Source of the DNA: Undaria pinnatifida
Taxonomy: Eukaryota > Sar > Phaeophyceae > Laminariales > Alariaceae
Reading direction: 5' to 3'
Length of the DNA: 64,000 nucleotides
Assembly: GCA_012845835.1 (NCBI GenBank)
Contig: JABAKD010000002.1
Span: 5,206,106-5,270,105 of the forward strand
The notes under the pieces are model-generated. The model saw only the letters and a list, made by a program, of their open reading frames with translations. It had not been told where the DNA came from and did no database searches. The position numbers were made by a program, and so were the translations under genes. Positions 41,001-50,511 of the stretch are shown here, in pieces; the stretch's first letter is position 1, and the number at the start of each line of letters is the position of its first letter.

Positions 41001-44000
41001 ATTGAATCTTAATTAATGGGAGGCGCGCGCGTGCGTGCGTGACCAGGGGGCACGTACTGGACATGTGTTTGAAAGAGCGGGCACGTGTTAGATAGGTTGA
41101 ACTCGCACCACTCCACTCAGTGAGGGAAACTTAAGGACATGACATACATACAACAAAAATCACTCACGCGTTCGACATCTGCGAGTGCCTTCTCTCACAG
41201 GTCCTACCAATAACATACTAACTACATTGGAGGCGTGCTCAATTAGGGTACAGGTACTGGACATAGGCTTGCGAGAGCGGGCACGTTCAAAGTTTAATTC
41301 TCGCACCACAAGGACAAGATACATGACAAGTCACTCTCGCATGTAAATACGATGCCTGGGAATGCCTTTTCTCACACGCAAATCCTTACCTATAATACGA
41401 ACGTTTCCCTGCCGACTTTGTTTTTTCACTGAAAGCGCGAGGAGAGCGCGAGCTCGCAAAAACCGAAGATGAAAACCGACGAACAGCCGGGGAACGCCGA
41501 ACGAACACTCTGCGCGATAAAGAACCAAAACATGTGCCGGCAGGGGAGAGAAAGGACAGTACATCATCTATCTGTGTGATCACGGCTGGCTGTGGTTGTC
41601 ATTTAGACACATCGCCTACGTGTCGCCGGGTCCGAAAATCTGTGCGACATGGGCAATGGAAAGCAAATATGACGAGAAAAAAAAGAAGCAAATAACAAAA
41701 TAACCAAGACCTGTTACAAAACCGCGTTTGAACCCCTTCAGATACTCAAAATCCCTCCCTATACTAGCTTCAAGTGATGTAACCAAATCAGGTTTCCAGT
41801 TGTAAAAGCGTTAAACGTCCCTAGCCCTAACCCCAACACCAACCCTTTCGGGCGCTCGAGGTCGACAGGGGCGGTTCCGCGGCCCCGCCGCGTGTTTCGT
41901 ACCCTGGTAGGCGGTTCTTCAAAAATAACCAGCGGGTCCAAAAGGCATTAGGCCTCAACCACTCAGACACACGGTGTGCAGTCACGTATTTATTTTCATA
42001 CCGATAATGCGAATATAGGTGCTGTCCATTTCTTTATGAGTTCGAGCGGACTAGTCTACCACATCGTTATTGTCGTCCGTTACATCCGTTCCATTATTTT
42101 AAAAATCTTGTTTGCTGTCTCACTAGACAATACACTACACACGGCAGTGTAGTAGTTCTTGAAACCCTACACAACAAGCCAGACAGACTACTCCGAGTTA
42201 CAGCAGGAGAAATAGTTGCCATTGACATCCAATCAACGGTGTGCGTGGGTGTAGCACGACCCCAAAAAGCTTCATCACCCTAAATCCTAACTCCCAGCTA
42301 CATATATATCCCCGAAAGAGGCTCTCCAGTTGGGAACGGGTTTTAGCCCTTGTGTGGGCGTTCTTGCCATGGTGCGAGCATCCAGCGCGCGGCAGGTGCA
42401 AGCTATGATCGTGTGTTGACAGGCACTTATGCTTTGAAGTTCGACTGACTGGAAAACCGTCGTCGTCTAATCTATTAATAGCAACCCGGGTTGCTGTCGT
42501 GTGAAGGATGGCTACTACAATTTCCGTCGGTTTTTAAAAAAAGTTCGTCATTTTTTCCCTCTGAAGCCCCGAAAGCTCAGCGATATGCAGCGTATTTTTT
42601 TTTTTCCTTCTTTTCTTCATCCTCGGGCGGATGGGGAAAAATAAAGCTTTAGCTCACCACATTTCCACGTATTTTCATACGCGTCGTGTGTCGATTTAAC
42701 TCAGTTGCTTTCGCAGCCCAACGCTAGCTGGCGCACCCTTTTGGTCCCATTGTAGGTATAGCGTAAGCTGTCCCTATCAGTGGTCTTCGTCTACGGATGC
42801 GTGTGTATGTCGACCCGGCCTGTCCCCTGAGGGTCGTAGCGTCATTATTACCAAAATAATGGTCAAACCGTCACACCTTTAGGCACATAAAAGTGTAGTC
42901 TAGTGTCCACAGGAGCATGTAAAATATACTACAGCAGTTTTGTACGTGTAAGAAAACGAGTACCATGCAGGCCGTGCTTCACAGGAATCACAAGATTCTA
43001 GGAAGCCATTGTTTAGTGCTGCAGCTATTAGACTATTGGCGTAGTGTAGTTGATGGAAAGCACGCTTTTTCACAGAACCAGCCTGCGTCAGCATCCCGCT
43101 TTCTTTTATAATAATAGTAAGGAGACTAGACTAGTCTAGTCAAAGATTTGAAAAAATCTTCTCAACACGTGTCTCAGCTGTGATTTCGAAAAATATATTA
43201 TCCTCTAGGTATGTACCTGCTGCATACAACACTAATACTCCTTCAACAACACCTTCCACGACAAGTTGTCAAGGTTCAACACACACATGCATGGCACGCA
43301 ATGTCCTCCGAGCGTACGCGGGTTCACCCAGCGATCCGCAATATCAATTAGCTACTATCAATAGCTCGAGCAGCGGCTAGCAGCGGCTAGCAGCCGCCTA
43401 GCAGCGGCCTAGCAGCGGCCTAGCAGCGGCCTAGCAGGGGCCTAGCAGCGGCCTAGCAGGTAGCAGCAGCAACGACGATTAACAGAGGCCAGAGGCTAGA
43501 GGCTAGAGGCTAGAGGCTAGAGGCTAGAGGCTGGCAACGGCTGGAGCCTAGAGACTAGCGGCGGCTGGGCGCTTGAGGCTAGCAGCGGCCAGAGGCTAGA
43601 GGCTACGATAGAGGCTTTCAGCGGGTACAGGCTAGAGGCTGTTGTGGCAGCGGCTAAGGCTAGCTTGCAGTACAAACCGCGGGACGACATGGGGCATTGG
43701 ATTATAATAATAGACTGCGCCGGAAGCGAACAGGGAATACACTGCTGTACCCATCTATCATACCTGTGCTGAGTACCAGGTACCAGGTACCAAGTACCAC
43801 AGGCCACAGGTACTACAGTAGGTACCAGGTACACAACATTATTAGACTATCTATCAAGCGCGACACAAAAAGGGAGCACACACCAAGCACGGCATGTCAT
43901 GACATGTATGTACAGCTGGCGCACCTTTCCGTACAAAGACGACCTACTACTAGACTACTGCTGTAGACTACATATTGGAGACCTATCTACCACTCGACTC

Positions 44001-44111
44001 AGTATTCAACCTGCTTGTCTAATAGACTATACCTGATTCTGCTCGGCCAGCGCAAAGACGTTCCTACACACACCTGAAAGGGTCGAAGGATCCAGCGCGC
44101 ATGAGACTCAT
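34796..44111 (-). CDS. HSP20: small heat-shock protein (HSP20/alpha-crystallin), gene 3, three exons
   Basis: Third paralogue, predicted at 206 residues. Exons on the minus strand are 44111-44074, 37956-37621 and 35042-34796, joined in frame. Exon 1 gives MSLMRAGSFDPF. Exon 2 gives MNDVFDSMERDFMMNPSW, a shorter variable loop, HETENGFELTADLPGV and DVDRESGVLTVSGERK. Exon 3 gives YHFVERSYGKTTRSIRLPE, GVLTLTFPKKE and the anchoring motif IKIPI, and keeps the full acidic tail (TTDGDDV). Intron 1 is 6.1 kb, much longer than in genes 1 and 2, so the exon 1 assignment is the weakest link. It is supported by the same conserved upstream motifs. The product is a predicted cytosolic chaperone. Confidence 0.8.
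35886..35998 (-). pseudogene. decayed sHSP exon 3, relic 1
   Basis: It is preceded by a plausible acceptor (CCACCAG). The minus strand reads GHFVERYYGKTARFTITFP, close to functional exon 3. It then loses frame: the ARDSEAAADYSDGG equivalent is in another phase. The acceptor and splice phase are still compatible with exon 2, so aberrant splicing to it is conceivable. Confidence 0.65.
36125..36190 (-). pseudogene. decayed sHSP exon 3, relic 2
   Basis: A shorter match: RERFVDRSSYRTTVAIYP parallels YHFVERSYGKTTRSIRLP, preceded by CGCACCGTCAGG. Everything after the first 18 codons is unrecognisable. Confidence 0.45.
36234..36528. mobile_element. MITE in intron 2 of sHSP gene 3
   Basis: Ends GTGCGTGCTACGATAAAGG and CACCTCTATCGTAGCACGCG, reverse-internal orientation (CTTAACCCAAAATCGTCGG). 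Confidence 0.75.
36592..36690 (+). repeat. 54-bp direct repeat, two units
   Basis: TGTATGTAGATGTATGTAGA then TCGAAGAACTACGGCCATGG and GGAGGGTGGT, repeated once with three or four substitutions. Confidence 0.7.
37621..37956 (-). CDS. HSP20: sHSP gene 3 exon 2
   Basis: A 336-nt exon after the acceptor CACGCAG, same length and phases as in genes 1 and 2. It starts GAMNDVFDSM and ends in a GDGEGGDRK loop at the donor. Confidence 0.85.
38171..38563. mobile_element. MITE dimer sharing a central terminal repeat
   Basis: CATGCCACGCGGTAGAGG begins the first unit. The junction near 38287-38318 reads AGTGCTACTTCTATATAGAG followed by GTAGCACT, a palindrome formed by two abutting ends. The second unit ends near CGCCTCTATCATCGTAGTC. 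Confidence 0.6.
39070..39110. repeat. G-rich homopolymer block
   Basis: Almost pure G, interrupted by single C and A. It lies in the middle of otherwise featureless DNA (38570-39640) where I see no gene. Confidence 0.7.
39640..39775 (+). repeat. repeat also found before the duplicated peptide start at 50512
   Basis: Blocks TTGATGACCCTGGCATTAGC, GACCTGTATCCTTCATGAG and GCAATCGAAGTATGACGCAC, then CAGCTTGCAAA, recur at 50405-50522 with the same order and spacing. Confidence 0.55.
39875..40186 (-). mobile_element. miniature LTR retrotransposon (TRIM-like), copy 2
   Basis: A compact 312-bp element on the minus strand. The 5' LTR is 40186-40105 and the 3' LTR is 39965-39875 (TGTTAC to GTAACA). 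Between them are only about 139 bp, with the PBS candidate TGGCGTCGTCGACAGACC two bases after the 5' LTR and a GGGGGGAGAAG purine tract before the 3' LTR. The 5-bp target duplication ATGGG brackets it (39870-39874 and 40187-40191). A T-arm-like GGGTTCAAATCCC lies inside. It cannot encode protein. Confidence 0.8.
40192..41020. other. no recognisable gene
   Basis: AT-rich DNA with a run of A at 40438-40452 and no coding or repeat signal I can support. Confidence 0.45.
41026..41402 (+). repeat. tandem pair of tRNA-like repeat units
   Basis: Two units of roughly 175-200 bp. Each carries TACTGGACAT, GAGAGCGGGCACGT and an AACTCGCACCAC or AATTCTCGCACCAC end resembling a class II tRNA 3' end with CCA. 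Each then has CATCTGCGAGTGCCTT-like and TCTCACA blocks. Box B is degenerate (AGGTTGAACTC, AGTTTAATTCT), so neither is likely a working tRNA; a tRNA-derived SINE is more likely. Confidence 0.4.
41403..41600 (+). repeat. diverged SINE-A fragment
   Basis: Words AAAGCGCGAGGAGAGCGCG, GAACGCCGAACGAACACTC and GCGCGATAAAGAACC, then GTGATCACGGCTGGCTGTGG, follow the order seen in 16370-16510. Confidence 0.4.
41601..42596. other. no recognisable gene
   Basis: It includes CCCTAGCCCTAACCCC at about 41819, a telomere-like run too short to interpret. A diverged GTTTCCAGTTGTAAAAGCG block (41785-41815) matches the repeat near 19130 inverted. Confidence 0.4.
42597..42783 (-). mobile_element. SINE-like retroposon (family B), minus copy
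   Basis: T tract, CATCCTCGGGCGGATGGGG, TAAAGCTTTAGCTCACCACA, GCAGCCCAACGCTAGCTGGC, 5' end near CCCTATCAGTG. It is nearly identical to the 19.5-kb copy. Confidence 0.65.
43368..43640 (+). repeat. compound minisatellite
   Basis: About eight units of AGCAGCGGCCT (43368-43460) are followed by about six units of GAGGCTA (43491-43531). A mixed zone built from the same words runs to about 43640. Confidence 0.8.
43772..43832 (+). repeat. TACCAGG-type short repeat
   Basis: GAGTACCAGGTACCAGGTAC and related TACC/GGTA words recur to 43832. Confidence 0.6.
44074..44111 (-). CDS. HSP20: sHSP gene 3 exon 1 (12 codons)
   Basis: ATG at 44111-44109 opens MSLMRAGSFDPF plus AG before GTGTGT. The flank CTGAAAGGGTCGAAGGATCC is shared with the first exons of genes 1 and 2. 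Confidence 0.65.
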
Positions 44112-44760
44112 CACGACGTTGGCAGCAAAAGCACAGCAGTTGTGGGTTGGGTCTTCTTCTCTCGAGATCTTTTCTTCGCCTGTGTCGCACTATCGACTGC
44201 TGTGCTGGGAGAGAGCTGCTGTGGTGTTGTTGTGATGATGACGAATGTTGGGTTGGTTGCGGTTGTTGCTGCTCAGCTGGCGGTGTCGTTGTTGCAGCTC
44301 TGCTGTATGTTGTTGTGGGTCTGTGTTGTGTCTGGTGTGGCCGGCTTGTAGTGTGGGCAACACGCGTCGATGGTGGTTGAGCTTCTTTCGAGAAGCGGCT
44401 CACTACTGCTTGCTGCTGACGGTGGTTCGGCGGAAGAAAGAGGGAACCGACGAGCTGGCTCTTTTGTTCTTCATAAAAGAGAGAGGAACTACTAGACTAT
44501 GTGTACTAAAAAGTAGGGTACTGAAAAAACAAGACGGTCATGAAAAATCAAAACGTCCGCCTTCCAGAACAAGAAGAAAAAAAGGCGGTGCCGAAGACGA
44601 AGATATGCCAGCTCAGATATGCTGAACAAGGAACGTTGAAGTCTCGTTCGAGAACTGGAAACTTATTTCAGCGAGAGTCACGCAAATTTTCCCGGAATTT
44701 TCCGCAGTTTTGCCGGCTGCCTGGTAAATTTTTCTTCTTTCGTTCTGCGCTGGCCTCCTC
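44112..44760 (-). promoter_or_regulatory. promoter region of sHSP gene 3
   Basis: It carries the same landmarks as the shared promoter of genes 1 and 2: TTCgaGAA at 44387-44394, the box GACGAGCTGGCT at 44449-44460, a three-unit heat-shock element TTCgaGAActGGA at 44647-44659 and GAAttTTC at 44695-44702. CAG/CTG-rich DNA next to exon 1 is probably 5' UTR. Confidence 0.6.
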
Positions 44761-44766
44761 AGGCAC

Positions 44767-44964
44767 AGCGAACACACGACTCCGACAACCGCAGCAGGTA
44801 TGTGCGTCGTCGATCAAGCATCTGCCGCAAGCACCGCCCTGCACAATCACGGCCTTTTGCAAAGAGTTCAGCACGTGCATCCGTGCCGACCAGAGCGCGA
44901 CGACGCAAGCAAGCAGACGGAGTTGTCGAGGGCACAGACACATGAGTTCAATGTCGTCGAGCAT
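44767..44964 (-). CDS. possible unidentified coding exon upstream of gene 3
   Basis: A GC-rich open minus-strand stretch opens with an ATG at 44964 (MLDDIELMCLCPRQLRLL) and contains a Cys-rich GGACGRCLIDDAHTCCGC segment. Composition is coding-like and it sits just upstream of the gene 3 heat-shock elements. I do not recognise it, cannot define splice sites, and it may be chance. Confidence 0.2.
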
Positions 44965-45061
44965 TTTGTGTGACGATTTGATGTCCTTGCAGTTGTCTGC
45001 TTGGTATTACTTTCCACCTGGATACATTAGACTAAATACCAGAGCTCAGCTTGCAAACTAG

Positions 45062-45834
45062 ATGAGGCTCCAAAATTCGTTGAAGTCACACTCACTGACG
45101 TCGTTAAATAAATTAACATAAAATAAAATACTTGATTTAGTCTAAACCTGGTACACGTGAGATCTTCTGATCTGTTCTCCCTCATCATCATGGCGGTTCC
45201 ATGCACCACCCACTCAACAGGGGTGATGAAACTAAGCCCCGTGTACGGGTTACCGTTCAGTAGTAGCGGGCCCTTTATAGTACCGGTGTACGCCACAGCA
45301 GATAATTCATGCACTATAACCGCAACCGGCACTACAGTAGTCCGCTTGTCGCTACTCCCTGGTTGTTCCTGCATATGTGCCAAGCGGTTTCCAAGGCACT
45401 GTAGCGGGCAACCGGCACTTTCAACTGGCACCGTCGAGGGATATTTACCGCACCCCGTTATTTTTCTCTTACCATGGGCACCCCCGCCCTCCTTCCTCGA
45501 GCCCCTCTACACGTCCACGTGCGCCGGAGCCCGCCTCGGCCTCGCGCTCGCCCGCGATCGCGAAGCGAAGCCGGGCGCTTCCGCCCCTGTTGAAAACACA
45601 CTCTAATCTTACCCCCTTTTTTTCCCCTCACTAGCCACCCCCACGCCGCGACAAACACGGGCCGGCGCGGCGCGAGGCGGTGCGTTTCCTGCTGTGTCGG
45701 CTCGATCCCTCATACATATACCCACTTCATAATCCGGGAATAACCCCCCCCCTGGGTTGAAAGTCCGCGAGCGGATCTTCGACAGACGCGCAGACGACGA
45801 CGACGATGACGACGACGCGTCCGACGGTTTCGAG
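45062..45834. other. no identified gene
   Basis: An open frame at 45157-45606 (plus) has no domain I recognise. Positions 45480-45700 are GC-rich. I cannot support a gene. Confidence 0.35.
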
Positions 45835-45990
45835 TTTGATGAGCCCCGTCGTTGTGAAAAAATGTTGCAGCAAAAACATGGTTCCTCTATCATCGTAGCA
45901 CGGACGCGTGGTACACGATCTAAAGGTACTATTATATAGCACTTTTCGTCTGAAACGGTTTGTGAATGACGGGGGGCTTCTTACCCCAAA
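45835..45990. mobile_element. MITE end junction
   Basis: The right end of one MITE (GAGCCCCGTCGTTGTGAAAA to CTATCATCGTAGCACG) abuts the left end of another (ACGCGTGGTACACGATCTAA, then GCACTTTTCGTCTGAAACGG). Both are truncated. Confidence 0.5.
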
Positions 45991-46444
45991 AGCGCATGGA
46001 TGGGGAGAGGGGTTCTGTCACGGTGATTGCGTCTCGCTCAAGATATCATTTTGTTTTTCGCCCGCACATTCAATTAACTGGGCGAGCAGAGCCGCAACAA
46101 AAGGCACCCCCCCTCTTTTTAAGCAAACGGGCCGCGCACGCTTGTACTACGAGCCAAAATATCAAAACCTAACACGCAGAGACTAGTGTTACGTGGGTTC
46201 TGTCTACAGCGGTTGGTTGTGGTCGCTCGAGGTACTTCTGCAAACCTTTTTTTTATGCACACCCATTTTACTGCTCTAATAATAAGCACAAACCCCTTTA
46301 ACCTCTATCAACCAACACCACACGTTTGCGTCGATACAAACCCATCGAAAAACCAAACAAACACAGAGGGTGGAGGTTCTGTCACGGCGATGGTCTGCCA
46401 CCCAAGACACATTTCGCTTTGCACCCATGATTGATTTATTCGAC

Positions 46445-46760
46445 TGAGCACTACTAAAGAGACCAAGGCTGCGGTATAAGGGGGGGGGGGGTCTACAGGG
46501 CGTTTTTTTCTTCGGCGCGGCTCGCGATTAACTTTCGCGAGCGGGGGGGTACCCCCATTTACTTGAAGCATTAAGCACGTGCGCGTGTGCTTTATTCGGT
46601 TTTGCGGCGATCACCGCCGCCATATCATGTGCATTTGCCATATCATTGCCGCGAAAACAAAGCAGCAAATGCACATGCAAGTGCGATCGTGGGTGAGTTA
46701 CGCGAGAGGGTTACTCGCTCGAGTGGCTCCCGCCAAGCCAAAACGAGAGCACCCCCCCCA
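46445..46760. repeat. palindrome-core repeat family, copy 4
   Basis: It starts GAGACCAAGGCTGCGGTATA with a G run. The palindrome core GTTACTCGCTCGAGTGGCTC is at 46710-46729. Confidence 0.5.
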
Positions 46761-46819
46761 ATCGTAACCTTGGACCAAACAGCAACATCATGGACACGGT
46801 ACGGGGGGCCCCGGGTAGC

Positions 46820-47045
46820 CCAATGTTTACCTCCCCGGGTCCGAGGCAGTCGCGCGAGTGGGTCTGTACCCCTCACTGAAAAAATCTCATCTTTGTCTTG
46901 TGGCGATTTGTTTGGCGCAGCGAAGCTGAGACCATCCCTTTTCGTATTCACATATCGATATTTCTAAACAGTACGAAAGCCTATCAAAAGCGCGAGGAGA
47001 GGGGGGAGTCACTCGCGAAAGTGCCAACGGGCTGACTAGAGAAAG
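46820..47045. repeat. palindrome-core repeat family, copy 5
   Basis: CAGTCGCGCGAGTGGGTCTG, TACCCCTCAC, TTTGGCGCAGCGAAGCTGAG, and a second core GAGTCACTCGCGAAAGTG, in the family order. Confidence 0.5.
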
Positions 47046-47289
47046 AGGCCCGAACAGCGTAATAACCCACCGCACCCCTTCTTGAGCAACGACCAAAAAC
47101 GTTTGTAAGCGCGGACAAACCCAAAACCGAAACAAAAAAACGCGGACGCAACAACAGCAGCAGTATCACTAAGAATAGCATATATATTAGGTGTAGCACC
47201 ATTTCCCTTCGGAGGGTGTTTGCTTGAGAAGCTCTAGATGTGCCTCCCCCAAAAATTGACCCTCGAGGGAAGAAAATGAAAGTGCAAAA

Positions 47290-48140
47290 TCCAACGAACA
47301 ATAATATCCCATGTCATACTAATAGGGAAGACAACGAACTTTTTATTTTTCTAGTTACAAACAACGAAAAATCCGGCTGTTTTGAAGACGAAATATACCC
47401 CCCCCCCCCCCTCCCCCCCCCCCCACCCCCCTGCACCCCCCCCCCCCAAAAAAAAAAAAGTTCGAACAATCCTATTGCATATTACAAATAATAGAAATAC
47501 AACGAAGGTTTCTTGTTTACGTTACTAACGACGAAAAACCCGGCAGTTGAAGACGAAAATCCCCCCCACCCCCCAACAAAAACAAAAAAAAGTTCGAACA
47601 ATCGTTGGCAAATGATAAATAGAAATGCAATGAAACGTTTTTGATAAAAAAAAGTAATTAATTAACAACGACAAATCCGGCATTTTATGGACGAAATATC
47701 CCCCGTCTTCCCCCCCCCCCCCCCAAAAAAAAAAAAGTTCGAACAAACCTATGGCACCTATCTATAGGACAACGAACATTGTTGTTTAAGTTGCTAACGA
47801 ACAACGAAAACTCCGGCATTTATTTTTCGTACGAACCCCCCAAAAAAAACAAAACAAAAACGTTCGAACTATCCTATGATGGCATATTGATAGAAATATA
47901 CCGGACGTTTTTGTTTGATAAGTTACTAACGACGAGAAATCCGGCATTTTAAGGACGAAATATCCCTCCTCCCCCCCCCCCCAAACAAAACAGTTGGAAC
48001 AAGCCTATTTATGACACATATTAATAGGAATACAACGAACATTGTTGTTTAAGTTGCTAACAACGAAAAATCCGGCATTTTTTTCGGACGAAAAATCCCC
48101 CCCCCCCCCCCCCCCCCCCCCTCCCCCGAAAAAAAACAAA
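47290..48140 (+). repeat. minisatellite, about 130-bp units each with a poly-C/poly-A core
   Basis: Six to seven units contain ACGAAAAATCCGGC (at about 47363, 47530, 47666, 47804, 47931 and 48062), then GACGAAATATC, a C run of 10-24 bases, a short A run, GTTCGAACAATCCTAT and AATAGAAATACAACGAA. Unit lengths vary with the homopolymers. Confidence 0.85.
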
Positions 48141-48289
48141 CATGAGTTTCGGACGACTTCGGGCTATAATAAACTCTAACGAAGCTGCCTGCCACACTCA
48201 GAAAAAAATAATCAAGTCAGCCAAAATGGGCTACCTGGTACCTAACCAAGCTTTATTATTAATCGTATTATTTCCTTTTTTCCCACACA

Positions 48290-48570
48290 TTTACTTTCCA
48301 GCTTCTGGACAAGCCGTGGTCACGGGTGTCGTCCCTTCTCCCCCCCCGGTTCTTGCTTTCAGTTTTTATCGCGCACTGGGTTCAGCGATCCCACTGCTCA
48401 TCGATTTTTTATCGAGTGTTGCTAACTCAAGCGCTGGTGCTTTCCGCAAGTCAAGTTGTGCACAAGGAAAAGTCCCTACGAACTTATACGAGTATGCACT
48501 CGCGGGGACTCGAACTCACGAAACTGACCTATACCAGGCTCGAGGACAACGGGATACGCCACCGGGGCGA
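48290..48570 (-). mobile_element. tRNA-like SINE (family A), minus copy
   Basis: Reverse complement partner of 16230-16530. On the minus strand it reads CGCCCCGGTGGCGTATCC, then a box-B-like GAGTTCGAGTCCCCG, and ends near GTGACCACGGCTTGTCCAG. The tRNA-like promoter makes an RNA polymerase III origin plausible. Confidence 0.55.
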
Positions 48571-48960
48571 CCCGATGTCTTATAGCACTCCCCAGCTCCT
48601 TGTTGCCTTGGGATACATTTTCGAGGCGATATCCTCCTCAAGAATATCCGTCAGGGGAGAGAGGGGAACGAGCAGCGAGATATCGACGGTATTCGTACGA
48701 TCTCTCTCGTCGAGATGATTACATCGATGCGTCGCTGGGCGCGAGTGGCGATGCACCGGTTGGTTGTCGAGGAATTTGGCGTTGAGATTAGCCCTCCGGG
48801 CGGGCGAGCGGGGGGGAGGGTACTCGTTTGTTGCTTGCCTTTTAGTCATTTGACCATTGGCCACGCATTCCTTTCGAGACGGAGCACCGTTCCCATTCCT
48901 AACAGAGACACCTCCAACGTTTGGGCGCTCATTACGTGTTATCCATATATATTACATAAT

Positions 48961-49027
48961 AGCTTGCAAAGATGAGTTTCGACGAAATCTTCGATCTCAC
49001 AGCTGGAGTGTATTTTAATTTTTATAA
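48961..49027 (+). repeat. 67-bp duplicated segment encoding a 19-residue peptide start, copy 1
   Basis: AGCTTGCAAAG, then an ATG (48972) opening MSFDEIFDLTAGVYFNFYN. The other copy at 50512-50578 differs at one base, a silent Gly codon change. Beyond this segment the two sites share nothing downstream. The product is unknown to me. Confidence 0.6.
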
Positions 49028-50059
49028 CAATAACTGTTTGCTTTTCCTATCTCCGCCCGGTTTCGCCGTCTGCGGCCATCATCCATCTCATAGGATAGCG
49101 ATCGTTTTCTCGCTACACTTTCTAGTCTACGAAACTCTTCCATGTCACATACGTCTAATTGCCTCATGTATGTGCTATCCTTTAACGCACCCCGTTCTTC
49201 CTGGTATATATATAGTCTAGTAAGCCATATTATCCTTCTACAAGTATGTGAGTCCTACTCTACATTGTTGTGCCATACGCGCATATATATAGGTGTAGCC
49301 ATGTCCTCATCCTCCCAAGTACTACTGGTTGATATCTTTTTCTTATTTCAGACGGAGGGGTTATACACCGCCATGTACGCATATACGGTGGTAGCACAGT
49401 TTCCGTTTTTTCGGCCACATATCCAGAAACCTCTGAAAAGAAAATGAGACAGTTAGTTGCCACGAAATCCACACGACAAACCGAACAAATGCAGGGAAAA
49501 AATATCAAAACCCGTACCACCAGGTAATTTACAAACCGGATAATATAATAGGTATTTATATAGTACACCAGGTGACACCCCCTGGCATATCAGGCATCAG
49601 ATTCTGGAAAAAAAATGTATACGAAGAAATTGTATGCCAAGAGTGCAAACTAAACGAAAACCGTGCCATCCACCATCCACCATTCTTCGTCCGTCATACC
49701 ATACCATACCCCATACCATGCGCCATACGTCCCAAATATTTCACTTGTTGTGTAAATCATACGACATGCAAAACAAACAAACACTACAAAAGTATTAACG
49801 AAAAAAAACACACGCGTGCACTGAGATCAAAACAAAACAAAAAACAAGAGACACAATAAAGAGCACGAATTTGCCCTATAATATTAATATAACGTCGTGA
49901 CAACAAAAAGAAAGCACAAAAGGAAAAGTAACCCCAATCAAGCAATCCTTTTTTAGCACGCGCACCGTGCAGAAGAAGAACCACAACAGTGTTACAAGAC
50001 AAAATGTCAGCAAAATCACATGTACCGCTGGTAATACAAAGTGCTATATAATATATGAT
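49028..50059. other. no recognisable gene
   Basis: AT-rich DNA with short TATATA runs (49206, 49282) and no coding or repeat signal I can support. Confidence 0.45.
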
Positions 50060-50151
50060 GTATTATTTCCAAAAATGTCACATTTATCCCCTCGAAATAA
50101 TGTATAGTTTCCAGGCACATATTGAGCTGCCCCCCCCCCCCCCCCCGCCCC

Positions 50152-50182
<31 letters not shown>

Positions 50183-50400
50183 GCCCCCAATAATATACTG
50201 GTGCCAAAACCGTCAGATTTATCCCCTCGAAAGGATTTATAGCTTACATGCACAAATTGCCCCTTTCCCCCCCCCCCCCCCCGCCCCCCTCCAAACCCGC
50301 TCGCTTTTGATCAAAACCAGGCCCCCCTTTGCCTTCACAGCTGTCAGATTTTGTCCCCCTCAGAAACGGGTTTTATAGTTTCCGCGCACAGACTGACTAA
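50060..50400 (+). repeat. three-unit tandem repeat with poly-C linkers
   Basis: TCACATTTATCCCCTCGAAA, TCAGATTTATCCCCTCGAAA and TCAGATTTTGTCCCCCTCAG each precede TATAGTTT or TATAGCTT, a GCACA word, and a long C run (units of about 125 bp). Confidence 0.75.
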
Positions 50401-50511
50401 AATCATCCTGTTGACCCTGATAGCTACACTGTAGTTGTAAGGGGAGTCGCCGACCTATATCCTTAATGAGGACACACAACTCGTAATGCGCGCGATCGGA
50501 GTATCACACAC

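Larger units (their letters stand above)
37957..44073 (-). other. intron 1 of sHSP gene 3 (6.1 kb, repeat-filled)
   Basis: Donor CAG|GTGTGT and acceptor CACGCAG. Contents from right to left: TACC-rich microsatellite, (GAGGCTA)n and (AGCAGCGGCCT)n minisatellites, SINE-B, tRNA-like tandem repeats, miniature LTR element, a MITE dimer and a (TA)n run (38023-38042). A very short exon-2-like word (GGGGCGCAACGAACGGC) is at about 38130. It could instead be intergenic DNA if gene 3 uses another first exon. Confidence 0.5.

Noticed and set aside
41818..41846. Telomere-like CCCTAACCCC sequence
   Set aside because: Fewer than three clean units; not enough to claim an interstitial telomere.
45157..45606. 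149-residue plus-strand open frame downstream of an apparent sHSP gene 3 upstream region
   Set aside because: No recognisable domain, weak coding composition in its first half and GC-driven openness in the second.
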